Below are positions 6,963 through 13,959 of a stretch of 19,882 nucleotides of DNA, piece after piece. Source of the stretch: CALHVX01 sp038757945 (GTDB lineage Bacteria; Pseudomonadota; Gammaproteobacteria; Pseudomonadales; Azotimanducaceae); contig JBCDGJ010000087.1 of assembly GCA_038757945.1 (NCBI GenBank), positions 1 to 19,882 of the forward strand, written 5' to 3'. The position numbers were made by a program, and so were the translations under genes. Below the pieces are notes generated by a model. The model saw nothing but the letters and a program-made list of their open reading frames with translations. It had not been told where the DNA came from and searched no databases. Position 1 is the stretch's first letter, and the number at the start of each line of letters is the position of its first letter.

Positions 6963-8974
6963 ATCGCACAGAGACCGAACCTGTGAGTGGGCTGGCGACA
7001 AAGCTCCTGGACGGTGTCGACGTTGTCCAGACCGCAAGCAGCATAACGCCAGCGGTTGTGCGGAGGGCGTTGGATCTCGCGGGACAGATGGCCCGCCAGC
7101 TCGGGGCGCGGGTTCATGTCGACGAGCACTTTGCGACCGGGCCGGGCTTCGCGTCGCGCGGCAAAGTGCCCATCACGGGCGGCCTGACCCCGTGGCTCGA
7201 AGCCAACAGCGACTGTTTTGTTCTCATGGGCGGCGCCCGCGAAGCGCAGCAGGCGATGCCCGATCAGCGCGCAACCGTGCTGCTGTCCGCTGATCCGCTG
7301 GCCAGCGAGGCGACGCTCTTTGCGGAGTCTGGCCTCGCCGATCTGTTGGGCGATCCTGATCGCGCTCCCCTGATTCCCCGGGGCGACTACGGTGCAGGTA
7401 CGGTCGCATACGCGGTACTCGCTGCGCTGTGTGGCCTGGTGGCCCTGCGTCGCCGGCAAGGCGGGACAGCGGTGGCACGCGTCGACGCCGTTGGTGTGCT
7501 GTCCTGGGTGAACTGGAAGGCCGCAGCAGCAGGGGATCTGGGTAAAGACCTTCATCGTGAGGGTTCGAACGCCGAATGGCCCGTCATTCCCTGTCGGGAT
7601 GGCTATGTCGCGCTGGTCTATGTGGAGCGGGACTGGCCCGGCATCGTTGCGATGGTAGGGGATGAGCGGCTTGCGGATGCGCGCTTTGAATCGTTCGCCG
7701 GGCGGCAACGTCACCGATCGGAGGTCCTCAAGATCATCTCGGCCTGGGCGGCGACGCGCAGCAAAGCAGAGCTCAACGATCTGTTCCTGGAGCACGGTAT
7801 TCCCGCTGCGCCGGTCATGACGCCGGAGGACCTGCTGCGCGACCCTCTGCTCGCACACCGGTCAGCCTTTCTGCCAGAGATAACTGACTCACAGACAGAA
7901 ACCAGGAGCCCGCGACTGGCCCATCGGATCGTTGCTGCCTCGCCAGAGGCGTTTCCGCTCCACCAGGGCGCTCTGGGTTTGCCGTTGTCGGGCGTCCGGG
8001 TGCTGGATCTCGGGATCATTACCGCCGGGGCCGGCGTATCGGCGCTGCTTGCCGACCTTGGCGCGGACGTCCTGAAGGTGGAATCGCACAGCTATCCGGA
8101 TCCGCTCCGGCAATGGGCGGGGCAGAAGGTCTCTCCGTTGTTCAAATGCAACAACCGCAATAAGTATGGCATCGCTCTGGATCTGAAGGACGAGCAGGAT
8201 AGAGCCCGCTTTCTGGCTCTGGTCGCCGATGCTGACGTGGTTGTGGAGAACTTCCGCCGTGGTGTACTCGATCGCCTTGGCCTCGGCTATGAGGTGCTCA
8301 AGGCGGCCAATCGCGCGATCCTGCTGGCATCAATCTCCGGGCAGGGCGCGGATGGTCCCGGCAGCCACGCCAGCAGCTTCGGGTCCACGCTCGAAGCCTC
8401 GTCGGGCTTTTCATCCTGTGTGTCCTACGCCGATGGCGTACCGTTCATCACGGGCCGCAACGTCAACTATCCCGATCAAACAGTGGTGCTTTATGCCGCC
8501 GCCGTCATAGTGGCTGCGCTGTCGCAGCCCCGCAGAGGCCTACATCTGGACATTGCTCAGCGTGACGTTGCCGTCTACCTGCTGGGCGAGACGCTTGAAG
8601 CACTTGCAACGGGGAGCACCGGGCACCCTCGAGACAACGGTCAGGCCTATCGCTGTGGCGACGGCGGGTGGGTCGCAGTCTCCTTTGCGGGCTCGCTGCC
8701 GGCGACGAAGGCGTCGTTGCCGGACTGGTTTGCGGAACGGACGAGTGAGCAGGCGCTCGCCGCGTTGACAGCGCAGTCTGTCAGCGCGACGAGAGTCTGC
8801 TCTGGTTCGGAAATGTACGCTGCGCTTAAGAAGCGCGGCAGCGGTACTTTTGCCCACGGACCTGACGGCGCGCTGGTAAAGGGGTTTCCCTTTCAATTTG
8901 ATGAGCAACCGATGCGTATTCGGTTGAAGTCTCCTGCAGTCGGCGAGCACACCGATGTCTTCTGTCAGCCCTGA
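6959..8974 (+). CDS. Double-domain class III (CaiB/BaiF) CoA-transferase lacking the catalytic Asp
   Basis: The 671-residue protein is two CaiB/BaiF-type halves in tandem. The second half (about 338-671) starts with the canonical LSGVRVLDLGIITAGAGVSALLADLGADVLKVE and includes NNRNKYGIALDLKD and VVENFRRGVLDRLGLGYEVLKAANRAILLASISGQGADGPG. The first half (1-335) has a divergent, shortened N-lobe, then PRGDYGAGTVAYAVLAALCGLVALRRRQGG and a recognisable C-terminal half (YVERDWPGIVAMVGDERLADARF, GIPAAPVMTPEDLLRDPLLAHR). Family III enzymes use an Asp in '(f)D--aqa-sG' to form the acyl-enzyme anhydride. Here that position is Gly475 in SFGSTLEASSGF and Glu117 in SEATLFAESGL. It may be a CoA-transferase using another residue, an isomerase/racemase-type relative, or a non-transferase CoA binder. 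The start ATG overlaps the preceding stop (ATGA). Confidence 0.85.
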   Translation: MNRTETEPVSGLATKLLDGVDVVQTASSITPAVVRRALDLAGQMARQLGARVHVDEHFATGPGFASRGKVPITGGLTPWLEANSDCFVLMGGAREAQQAMPDQRATVLLSADPLASEATLFAESGLADLLGDPDRAPLIPRGDYGAGTVAYAVLAALCGLVALRRRQGGTAVARVDAVGVLSWVNWKAAAAGDLGKDLHREGSNAEWPVIPCRDGYVALVYVERDWPGIVAMVGDERLADARFESFAGRQRHRSEVLKIISAWAATRSKAELNDLFLEHGIPAAPVMTPEDLLRDPLLAHRSAFLPEITDSQTETRSPRLAHRIVAASPEAFPLHQGALGLPLSGVRVLDLGIITAGAGVSALLADLGADVLKVESHSYPDPLRQWAGQKVSPLFKCNNRNKYGIALDLKDEQDRARFLALVADADVVVENFRRGVLDRLGLGYEVLKAANRAILLASISGQGADGPGSHASSFGSTLEASSGFSSCVSYADGVPFITGRNVNYPDQTVVLYAAAVIVAALSQPRRGLHLDIAQRDVAVYLLGETLEALATGSTGHPRDNGQAYRCGDGGWVAVSFAGSLPATKASLPDWFAERTSEQALAALTAQSVSATRVCSGSEMYAALKKRGSGTFAHGPDGALVKGFPFQFDEQPMRIRLKSPAVGEHTDVFCQP

Positions 8975-9094
8975 GCGCCAACCTGTGGCACCTGCCTATC
9001 GCTCGAGTGCACTTGGCGCCTTTCTCTGTGGGCTGCTGGTGGCCGACGTGGCCCATCTTTAGCTCGAGCTGCCTGAACCAACGATGGAGTCGCA

Positions 9095-9625
9095 ATGACA
9101 GAACAGACCGAAATCGAAGAGGTCATGGAAGCGGCCGTGACGCGCCGTCGTGGGCGGGGTTTTCACGACTTTGAGGTTGGCGAGGTGATCGACCATCACT
9201 GGGGCCGGACGATCACGGAAGCGGACACCATGCAGTTCAGCTACCTGACGCTGTCCTATAACCCGCTGTACTTCAACCGCGAGTATGCGAAGGCCCACGG
9301 TCACCCGGACATCGTGGTGAATCCGCAGCTGGTGTTCAACGTGATTCTCGGGCTGACGGTAGAGATCTGCTCGGAGGGCCTCGGCGGACCGTTTCTGGGC
9401 GTCTACGACCTCAAGTACCACCAGCCGGTGTACCCCGGCGATACGCTGACTGCCCGCTCGACGACCACGGAAGTTCGTGCGTCGACGTCTACCGAGGGGC
9501 GTGGCGTCGTGTCCTGGTACAACGAAGGCTTCAATCAGCGCGATGAGCTGGTGATCGAGTACAAGCGATCCAATCTTGCGATCTGGAAAGGTGGACTGCA
9601 GTTGGGAGAAAAGAAGCGTGGCTAA
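9095..9625 (+). CDS. MaoC-like hotdog protein 1, catalytic Asp and His replaced
   Basis: This 176-residue protein has a single MaoC hotdog domain. FHDFEVGEVIDHHWGRTITEADTMQFSYL (about 23-51) is the family opening ('fedf-vGe-----grTiTeaD'). It ends in the strand YHQPVYPGDTL. The (R)-hydratase motif, normally 'S-G-D-x-N-P-L-H-x5-A', aligns as TLSYNPLYFNREYA, so the Asp is Ser54 and the His is Tyr59. The remaining motif residues (Asn56, Pro57, Leu58, Ala64) are kept. Relatives hydrate 2-enoyl-CoAs such as mesaconyl-CoA; this copy may be structural or substrate-binding. GGAG lies seven bases before ATG 9095. It follows the CoA-transferase after 120 bases with no gene I would accept, and overlaps the next MaoC gene by 8 bases. 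Confidence 0.85.
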   Translation: MTEQTEIEEVMEAAVTRRRGRGFHDFEVGEVIDHHWGRTITEADTMQFSYLTLSYNPLYFNREYAKAHGHPDIVVNPQLVFNVILGLTVEICSEGLGGPFLGVYDLKYHQPVYPGDTLTARSTTTEVRASTSTEGRGVVSWYNEGFNQRDELVIEYKRSNLAIWKGGLQLGEKKRG

Positions 9626-10100
9626 GCTATCCGCACTCACCAGTCCTGACAGCTACTTCGAAGACTTTGAGGTTGGCCAGACGCTGAAGCACCGGCGCGG
9701 GAAGACGATCACCGAGCTCGACAACGTCAACATCACCAACATGGTCATGAATACAGCGGACGGGCACTTTAATCTTCATCGGATGGAGCAGACGCCGTTT
9801 GGCAAGATCCTGAGCTACGGCGGCGTGAACTTTTCCATGGTGCTGGGGCTCGCTTCTCAGGACACGGTCGAGAACGCGCTGGCGGAGCTGGGCCTCGACA
9901 ACATTACGCTCAAGAATCCCGTCACCCATGGGGATACGCTCTACGCCTATTCCCGGGTCCTCGCCAAAGAAGACAGCGATCGCCCGGATGCCGGCATCGT
10001 CCGATTCAAGCACTGGGGGGTGAATCAGCACCAGAAGCTGGTGGCGGAGGTCGAGCGGACCGCGCTCATCAAGCGGCGCAGCCATTGGGCTGATCGCTGA
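9618..10100 (+). CDS. MaoC-like hotdog protein 2, likely partner of the preceding gene
   Basis: This 160-residue hotdog protein starts at GTG 9618, chosen because GGGAGAAAAGAAG sits immediately upstream and the frame then gives the family start. The longer frame from 9576 has no ribosome site. YFEDFEVGQTLKHRRGKTITELDNVNITNMVMNTADGHFNLHRME parallels the first MaoC protein. At the dyad, Asn45 replaces the Asp and His50 is kept (NTADGH, close to the N-T-x-x-x-H pattern I recall from mesaconyl-CoA-hydratase-type members). The later NPVTHGDTLYAYSRVL matches the 'P-v-pGDtl----' strand. The 8-base overlap with gene 1 implies co-translation, and two different single-hotdog chains could form one heteromeric double-hotdog hydratase. 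Such pairs beside a CitE-like lyase suggest hydration before C-C cleavage. Confidence 0.85.
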   Translation: MAKLSALTSPDSYFEDFEVGQTLKHRRGKTITELDNVNITNMVMNTADGHFNLHRMEQTPFGKILSYGGVNFSMVLGLASQDTVENALAELGLDNITLKNPVTHGDTLYAYSRVLAKEDSDRPDAGIVRFKHWGVNQHQKLVAEVERTALIKRRSHWADR

Positions 10101-10155
10101 GCGTGTTGCGGAGCCCGAAGAGAACGCTATTGAGAACGCCAAGGGAGAACGGCCG

Positions 10156-11082
10156 ATGACCAGACTAAATACCCACGGGCAGCCGCGTCGGCTGCGACGC
10201 TGCCAGCTGTCCGTACCAGCCAGCAACCCGAAGATGGTGGAAAAGGCGGCAGCCAGCGGGGTTGACCACGTCTTTCTCGATCTCGAAGACGCGGTTGCGC
10301 CGAACGCCAAGGTTGGTGCTCGGGACATCGCGATCGATGCTCTGAACGGGCTTCATTGGGGCAGCACCGTACGCTGTGTCCGCATCAACGATACTGGCAC
10401 CCAGTGGTGCCACGACGACGTGATCAGCGTGGTGGAACGGGCCGGCGAGAACCTCGATACGATCATGCTGACCAAGCCCTTCGATGCCTCGGATGTGCTT
10501 TTCGTTGACAAGTTGCTGACGCAGCTCGAGCTCAAGCTTGGCCTGAAGAAGAAGATTGGCCTCGAGCTGCTCATCGAAGAGACCCTTGGCCTGCAAAACG
10601 TCGAGGAGATTGCCAACGCCACGCCGCGCCTCGAAGCCATGATTTTCGGAATGGGGGATTACTCCGCGAGCCAGGGTATTCATCCGACGGTGCTTGAGGG
10701 CTCCTACCAGTATCCGGGCGATGTATTTCACTACGCCAAGTTCCGGGTAGCGATGGCTGCCCGCGCCCGGGGCATCGACGCCATAGATGGTCCGTTCGGC
10801 AACATCAGGAACGTTGAGGCGTACCAGGAATCCTGCAAGCAGGCCCGCGCGCTGGGTATGGTCGGCAAGTGGGCACTGCATCCGACGCAGATTGAACATG
10901 CGCAGGAGCTCTTTACGCCCGATCCCAAGATAGTCGCCGTGGCGCGGCGGCTGACGGAGGCGTACCGGGAGTCGGAGGCGCGCGGCGAGGGTGCGGTAAT
11001 GATTGAAGGGCGCTTTGCCGACGCGGCGACGGTCCGGTTCTACGCCAACACCCTGGATATGGCTGATCTGTGCGGTATGTAG
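10156..11082 (+). CDS. CoA ester lyase, HpcH/HpaI-CitE family (malyl-CoA / methylmalyl-CoA lyase-like)
   Basis: This 308-residue TIM-barrel, Mg2+-dependent lyase carries the full motif set. RCQLSVPASNPKMVEKAAASG is near the start. HVFLDLEDAVAP supplies the acidic metal/CoA-binding turn, with Glu/Asp about residues 43-44. CVRIND supplies an Arg near residue 75. GLELLIEETLGLQNVEEIA contains the metal-binding Glu. MIFGMGDYSASQG supplies a further acidic residue. The close is AIDGPFGNIRNVEAYQESCKQARALGMVGKWALHPTQIEHAQELFTPD, the 'aIdgPf...GK--iHP-Qi---n--F-P' ending typical of malyl-CoA/beta-methylmalyl-CoA lyases. These cleave or form beta-hydroxyacyl-CoAs (acyl-CoA plus glyoxylate or pyruvate). 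GGGAG stands ten bases before ATG 10156. It ends the operon that begins at 6000 and is 55 bases behind the MaoC pair, consistent with cleaving their product. The exact substrate is unknown. Confidence 0.9.
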   Translation: MTRLNTHGQPRRLRRCQLSVPASNPKMVEKAAASGVDHVFLDLEDAVAPNAKVGARDIAIDALNGLHWGSTVRCVRINDTGTQWCHDDVISVVERAGENLDTIMLTKPFDASDVLFVDKLLTQLELKLGLKKKIGLELLIEETLGLQNVEEIANATPRLEAMIFGMGDYSASQGIHPTVLEGSYQYPGDVFHYAKFRVAMAARARGIDAIDGPFGNIRNVEAYQESCKQARALGMVGKWALHPTQIEHAQELFTPDPKIVAVARRLTEAYRESEARGEGAVMIEGRFADAATVRFYANTLDMADLCGM

Positions 11083-11084
11083 CG

Positions 11085-11107
11085 TCGAGTTACCTCTGGT
11101 AGCTCGA
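11085..11107. terminator. Hairpin in the convergent gap after the CoA ester lyase gene
   Basis: TCGAGTTACC and GGTAGCTCGA pair as a 10-bp stem (one G-T wobble) around a TCT loop. It fills the 30-base gap between the stops at 11082 (+) and 11113 (-). The following bases on the + strand are AGCGTTTAG, only a weak T-run, and the other strand has none. It is a plausible two-way transcription barrier rather than a textbook terminator. Confidence 0.55.
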
Positions 11108-11112
11108 AGCGT

Positions 11113-11913
11113 TTAGCGGCGTTGCGGCGTAGCCTGCCGTTCGCCGCTGGCCACTTCGCTCAGAAAGCTGCGGCAGGCTTCGTCAAAGGCGTGGGCTGCT
11201 TCGATGTTGACGGAGTGGCCGCCCTCGAGATCGACGACCCACAGGTTGTCATAGCGCGCCCTCAGCCGCGCCAGGTCGGTCTGGAAGGCGCGTTCGTAAG
11301 CGCCGTTGGCGATCATGACCGGCACGGGCACGTGATCGAGGCGATCGGAAAAGTTGAGGTGCCCGCCGAGCTGCCCACCAAGCCGGACGGTCTGAATATC
11401 CATCCGATCTGCGCTGGCAACGAGCGCCGCCTTCACGGCCTCCGGAAAGCGGCGCGCGTGGATCGGGTGGTACGGCAGCTTCCGCAGGCCTTCGACGGTC
11501 GTCGGGTCTGAAGCGGGCGGTGCGTTTGCTTTGCGTCGTGTCGGGCTGTCCTCCAGCGCGCTGAACGCGGAGCGGGAGTTGGTAACGATGACCGCAGGAC
11601 ACCGGTGCGGGTGCTCCATTGCGTAGCTCAACATCAGCCCGGCACCGTAGGACTGGCCAATGAGATACCAGCGCTCGATGCCGAGCTGTTCTCGGACCGC
11701 TTCGAAGCACTTTAGATAGCCGGCAACCGAAATCTGGTCCGGTTCCGGCAGGGGGGATTCGCCGTGCCCCCAGAGCTCGAATTCGATGAGCCGGTAGTGC
11801 GCGCCGAGCCGGGCCTCGTTGGCCAGCCATTGCGCATTGCTGGACATGAAGCCATGCAGCAGGGCGATGGCGGGGCCATTCCGGGTGCCGGTATCACGGT
11901 AGTTGAGCTGCAT
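11113..11913 (-). CDS. Alpha/beta hydrolase
   Basis: This 266-residue cytosolic alpha/beta-hydrolase begins LNYRDTGTRNGPAIALLHGF, supplying the oxyanion HG. The nucleophile elbow is GQSYGAG (Ser about 88). The catalytic His lies in LEGGHSVNIEAAHAF (about 233). Where the usual 'G--D' acid occurs, the sequence reads NGAYERAF, so the acid may be Glu or lie elsewhere. Such proteins cleave esters, lactones, thioesters or C-C bonds in ring-cleavage products. The frame can be extended to an ATG at 11952, but that codon overlaps operator C. I prefer ATG 11913, which gives the family-typical N-terminus, although neither has a clear Shine-Dalgarno. It is divergent from the acyl-CoA dehydrogenase and shares operator C. 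Confidence 0.83.
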   Translation of the reverse strand: MQLNYRDTGTRNGPAIALLHGFMSSNAQWLANEARLGAHYRLIEFELWGHGESPLPEPDQISVAGYLKCFEAVREQLGIERWYLIGQSYGAGLMLSYAMEHPHRCPAVIVTNSRSAFSALEDSPTRRKANAPPASDPTTVEGLRKLPYHPIHARRFPEAVKAALVASADRMDIQTVRLGGQLGGHLNFSDRLDHVPVPVMIANGAYERAFQTDLARLRARYDNLWVVDLEGGHSVNIEAAHAFDEACRSFLSEVASGERQATPQRR

Positions 11914-11950
11914 CTGATGATTCCGCACCGTTGAAGCTCGACCCTTACAC

Positions 11951-11972
11951 ATATTGGTTTGACGATCAATAA
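11951..11972. promoter_or_regulatory. Operator copy C of the shared palindrome
   Basis: ATATTGGTT, centre TGAC, then GATCAATAA matches copy A at 16 of 22 positions, with both arms conserved and the centre changed. It lies between the divergent hydrolase and acyl-CoA dehydrogenase genes. On the + strand it covers the -35 (TTGACG) of the likely dehydrogenase promoter, so a bound regulator would exclude polymerase. Confidence 0.7.
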
Positions 11973-11987
11973 GTGTGGCTCTAGACT
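11959..11987 (+). promoter_or_regulatory. Sigma-70-like promoter for the acyl-CoA dehydrogenase
   Basis: TTGACG (11959-11964, 5 of 6) and TAGACT (11982-11987, 4 of 6) are 17 bases apart. They predict a start near 11994 and a leader of about 26 bases before ATG 12020. The -35 box is inside operator C. Confidence 0.5.
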
Positions 11988-12019
11988 GGCGGCTGTTTCA
12001 TCGCGCTGCCGAGGCACCC

Positions 12020-13207
12020 ATGACGACCGGTTACTTCAACGACGAACGCCGCATGATTCAGGAGACGGCACGGGAGTTCACCCGGGCGGAAGTGCTCCCC
12101 GTGGCGAACGCGCTGGACCCCGAGAAAGGCCTTATCCCCCGGGAGCTCATCAACAAAATGGGGGAGATGGGCTACTTCGGCATTCTCATTCCGGAAGCGC
12201 TCGGTGGCCTGGGCCTCGGTACCTTCGAGTACTGTCTGGTCGCTGAGGAACTGGCGCGCGGCTGGATGAGCGTCGCTTCGATTATCGCCCGCGGCAACAG
12301 CTTCTATCGTTCCATCCCCGGTGCGGGCGCGGAGCGGGACGAGAAGATTGCCAGGATGGCGGTTGGTGACTACCTCGGCGCGTTCGCGATGTCGGAACCA
12401 AATGCGGGATCGGACATGGCCGGGGTTAGCTGCCGGGCTCGCCGCGATGGCGACCACTGGGTGATCAACGGCAACAAGTACTGGTGCACGTTTGCCGACG
12501 GTGCCGACTTCATCAGCGTTGTCTGCCGCGTCGAGACGGAAAGCAGCGAACGCCAGGCGGGCATGAAGAGCATCCCGATCGAGAAGCCTCGTGGTGAGCT
12601 GCCGGCGGGCGTGCAGGGGGCGCCGATTCCAAAGATCGGCTACCACGGCTGGAAGACCTATGAGCTGCACTTTGACAACGTCCGCGTCCCTGTCTTCGAG
12701 GAGCCGGGGCGGGATGATCGGGGGCTGAGCGGTGGTTTTGTCGGTATTCAGAAAGGGCTCGAGGTGGCGCGCGCTCACACGGCGGCGCGTTCGATCGGCG
12801 CTGCGGAAGCTGCCATGCAGGTGGCCATCGACTACGCCAACGAGCGGGAACAGTTTGGCGAGCCGATTGCCAACTTTCAGGCAATCCGCTTCAAGATCGC
12901 GACGATGGCGACTGAAATCGAGGCGGCTCGGCAGCTCATGTACAAGGTCTGCCATGAGATCGATGCGGGGCGGCGCTGCGATACGGAAGCGGCGATGGTG
13001 AAGTACTTCGCCGCCGAAGTGTCCGAGCGCGCGACGTCGGAAGCGTTGCAGATCCTCGGTGGCGCCGGCTATACGACGCATTACCCGGTGGAACGCTACT
13101 GGCGGGACGCCCGCCTGACGAAGATCTTTGAGGGCACCTCAGAGATTATGCAGCGGATCATCTCCGATCGCCTGCTCGGGAAGCCGCGGCGCACAGCCGT
13201 CGCCTGA
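12020..13207 (+). CDS. Acyl-CoA dehydrogenase
   Basis: This 395-residue FAD enzyme oxidises an acyl-CoA to a 2,3-enoyl-CoA and passes electrons to ETF. The N-terminal helical domain (FNDERRMIQETAREFTRAEVLP) leads to the signature AFAMSEPNAGSDMAGVSCRARRDGDHWVINGNKYWCTFAD (about 125-164), which forms the FAD/substrate loop. The C-terminal domain has AAMQVAIDYANEREQFGEPIANFQAIRFKIATMATEIEAARQLMY. Near the end, ILGGAGYTTHYPVERYWRDARLTKIFEGTSEIMQ carries Glu371, the position of the catalytic base in short/medium-chain members. The length is normal. ATG 12020 follows GAGG; a longer frame from 11975 has no ribosome site and would start in the promoter. It is a single-gene unit under operator C. Chain-length or branched-acid specificity cannot be assigned. 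Confidence 0.93.
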   Translation: MTTGYFNDERRMIQETAREFTRAEVLPVANALDPEKGLIPRELINKMGEMGYFGILIPEALGGLGLGTFEYCLVAEELARGWMSVASIIARGNSFYRSIPGAGAERDEKIARMAVGDYLGAFAMSEPNAGSDMAGVSCRARRDGDHWVINGNKYWCTFADGADFISVVCRVETESSERQAGMKSIPIEKPRGELPAGVQGAPIPKIGYHGWKTYELHFDNVRVPVFEEPGRDDRGLSGGFVGIQKGLEVARAHTAARSIGAAEAAMQVAIDYANEREQFGEPIANFQAIRFKIATMATEIEAARQLMYKVCHEIDAGRRCDTEAAMVKYFAAEVSERATSEALQILGGAGYTTHYPVERYWRDARLTKIFEGTSEIMQRIISDRLLGKPRRTAVA

Positions 13208-13223
13208 CCAGGGACGCGGTGCC

Positions 13224-13907
13224 TCAGTGGGTCAGCGCGTCGAGGGCTGCCCGTTGCACCATGGGTACGATCTCTTTCAGGCGGGCTGATTTTGGATCTG
13301 CCAGGTGTTGCATGGTGACGCCGCGCAGCAACCCGAGAATCAGAAAGGCGGCGGCCTTCGGGTCGATGTTCCCGGCGAACTCTCCGGTGGCGATACCTTC
13401 CTCGATCATGCGCGCAAGGCTGGCCCGGAAGCCCTTGTTCAGCTTTGCGACCTCTGGCTGAATCTCTTCGACGGCGCCCAGCGCTTCGCCCATGATCACA
13501 TAGAGCGCCCGCACGCGGCTTTCCCGGATCGCAACTTCATGGAGGTAGGTGGCGATAAACGTCTTCATTGCCTCGGTCGGTGTCTTGTCGGCCAGCACCG
13601 GCTCGATCTGGTCTTCCTGGAAACGCTTTGAGCTGCGGCGGAACACCTCCCGCAGCAGATCCTGCTTGGAGCCGAAGCGGTGGCTGACCAGCCCCCCGGT
13701 ATAGCCGGCGAGCTTCCCGACATCAGCCAGGGTCGTGCGGACGTAGCCCTGCTTGGCAAACAGTTCGCGGGCGGCTTTGATGATGCTGCGTTCCGATTCG
13801 GATTTGCGCTCCTCCTGCGTCCGCCGGCGCGGTCGTTCGCTTCCTGTGGCCTCTTCGGAAGCCCGGTTTGACGCGCGGGTTGCAGCGGCTTTACGGCTGG
13901 CTGCCAA
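13224..13907 (-). CDS. TetR-family transcriptional regulator, probable local repressor
   Basis: This 227-residue protein has a basic, Ala/Arg-rich N-terminal extension (1-33). The TetR DNA-binding domain follows: SIIKAARELFAKQGYVRTTLADVGKLAGYTGGLVSHRFGSKQDLLREVF (about 41-89, helix-turn-helix at 59-78). A ligand-binding/dimerisation C-terminal domain ends in PKAAAFLILGLLRGVTMQHL. The start is TTG at 13907, fixed by a perfect AGGAGG five bases upstream; no ATG gives this frame a family-length protein. TetR proteins bind short palindromes as dimers and release on binding a small ligand, often an acyl-CoA in catabolic loci. Operator D lies between this gene and the divergent CoA-transferase, so autoregulation is expected. 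The same palindrome occurs three more times, so it probably controls the whole cluster. That link is inference. Confidence 0.9.
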   Translation of the reverse strand: MAASRKAAATRASNRASEEATGSERPRRRTQEERKSESERSIIKAARELFAKQGYVRTTLADVGKLAGYTGGLVSHRFGSKQDLLREVFRRSSKRFQEDQIEPVLADKTPTEAMKTFIATYLHEVAIRESRVRALYVIMGEALGAVEEIQPEVAKLNKGFRASLARMIEEGIATGEFAGNIDPKAAAFLILGLLRGVTMQHLADPKSARLKEIVPMVQRAALDALTH

Positions 13908-13912
13908 AGTGT

Positions 13913-13918
13913 CCTCCT
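13913..13918 (-). promoter_or_regulatory. Shine-Dalgarno that fixes the TTG start of the TetR gene
   Basis: AGGAGG on the minus strand lies five bases before TTG 13907. The perfect match supports a rare start codon here. Together they may offset each other, setting a modest level of repressor. Confidence 0.75.
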
Positions 13919-13922
13919 GGCA

Positions 13923-13951
13923 TTGACACCTGTGGTTCAGGGACTCACGAT
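13923..13951 (+). promoter_or_regulatory. Candidate promoter for the CoA-transferase operon
   Basis: A perfect TTGACA (13923-13928) is followed after 17 bases by a poor -10 (CACGAT, 3 of 6). The predicted start falls near 13958, immediately before operator D. The distance from TTGACA to the palindrome is 37 bases, close to the 35 bases at copy A. The opposite strand offers TTGATT inside the operator as a -35 for the TetR gene, with a weak -10. Confidence 0.4.
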
Positions 13952-13959
13952 ACCAGTTG

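Noticed and set aside
5877..7037. 386-codon minus-strand open frame over the NMO gene
   Set aside because: It crosses a strong promoter and operator and has no recognisable domain; it is a shadow of the NMO coding frame.
8955..9062. 35-codon + frame overlapping the end of the double CoA-transferase
   Set aside because: It is short, with no ribosome site and no recognisable pattern beyond a weakly hydrophobic stretch; the 120-base gap is more likely a simple intergenic spacer.
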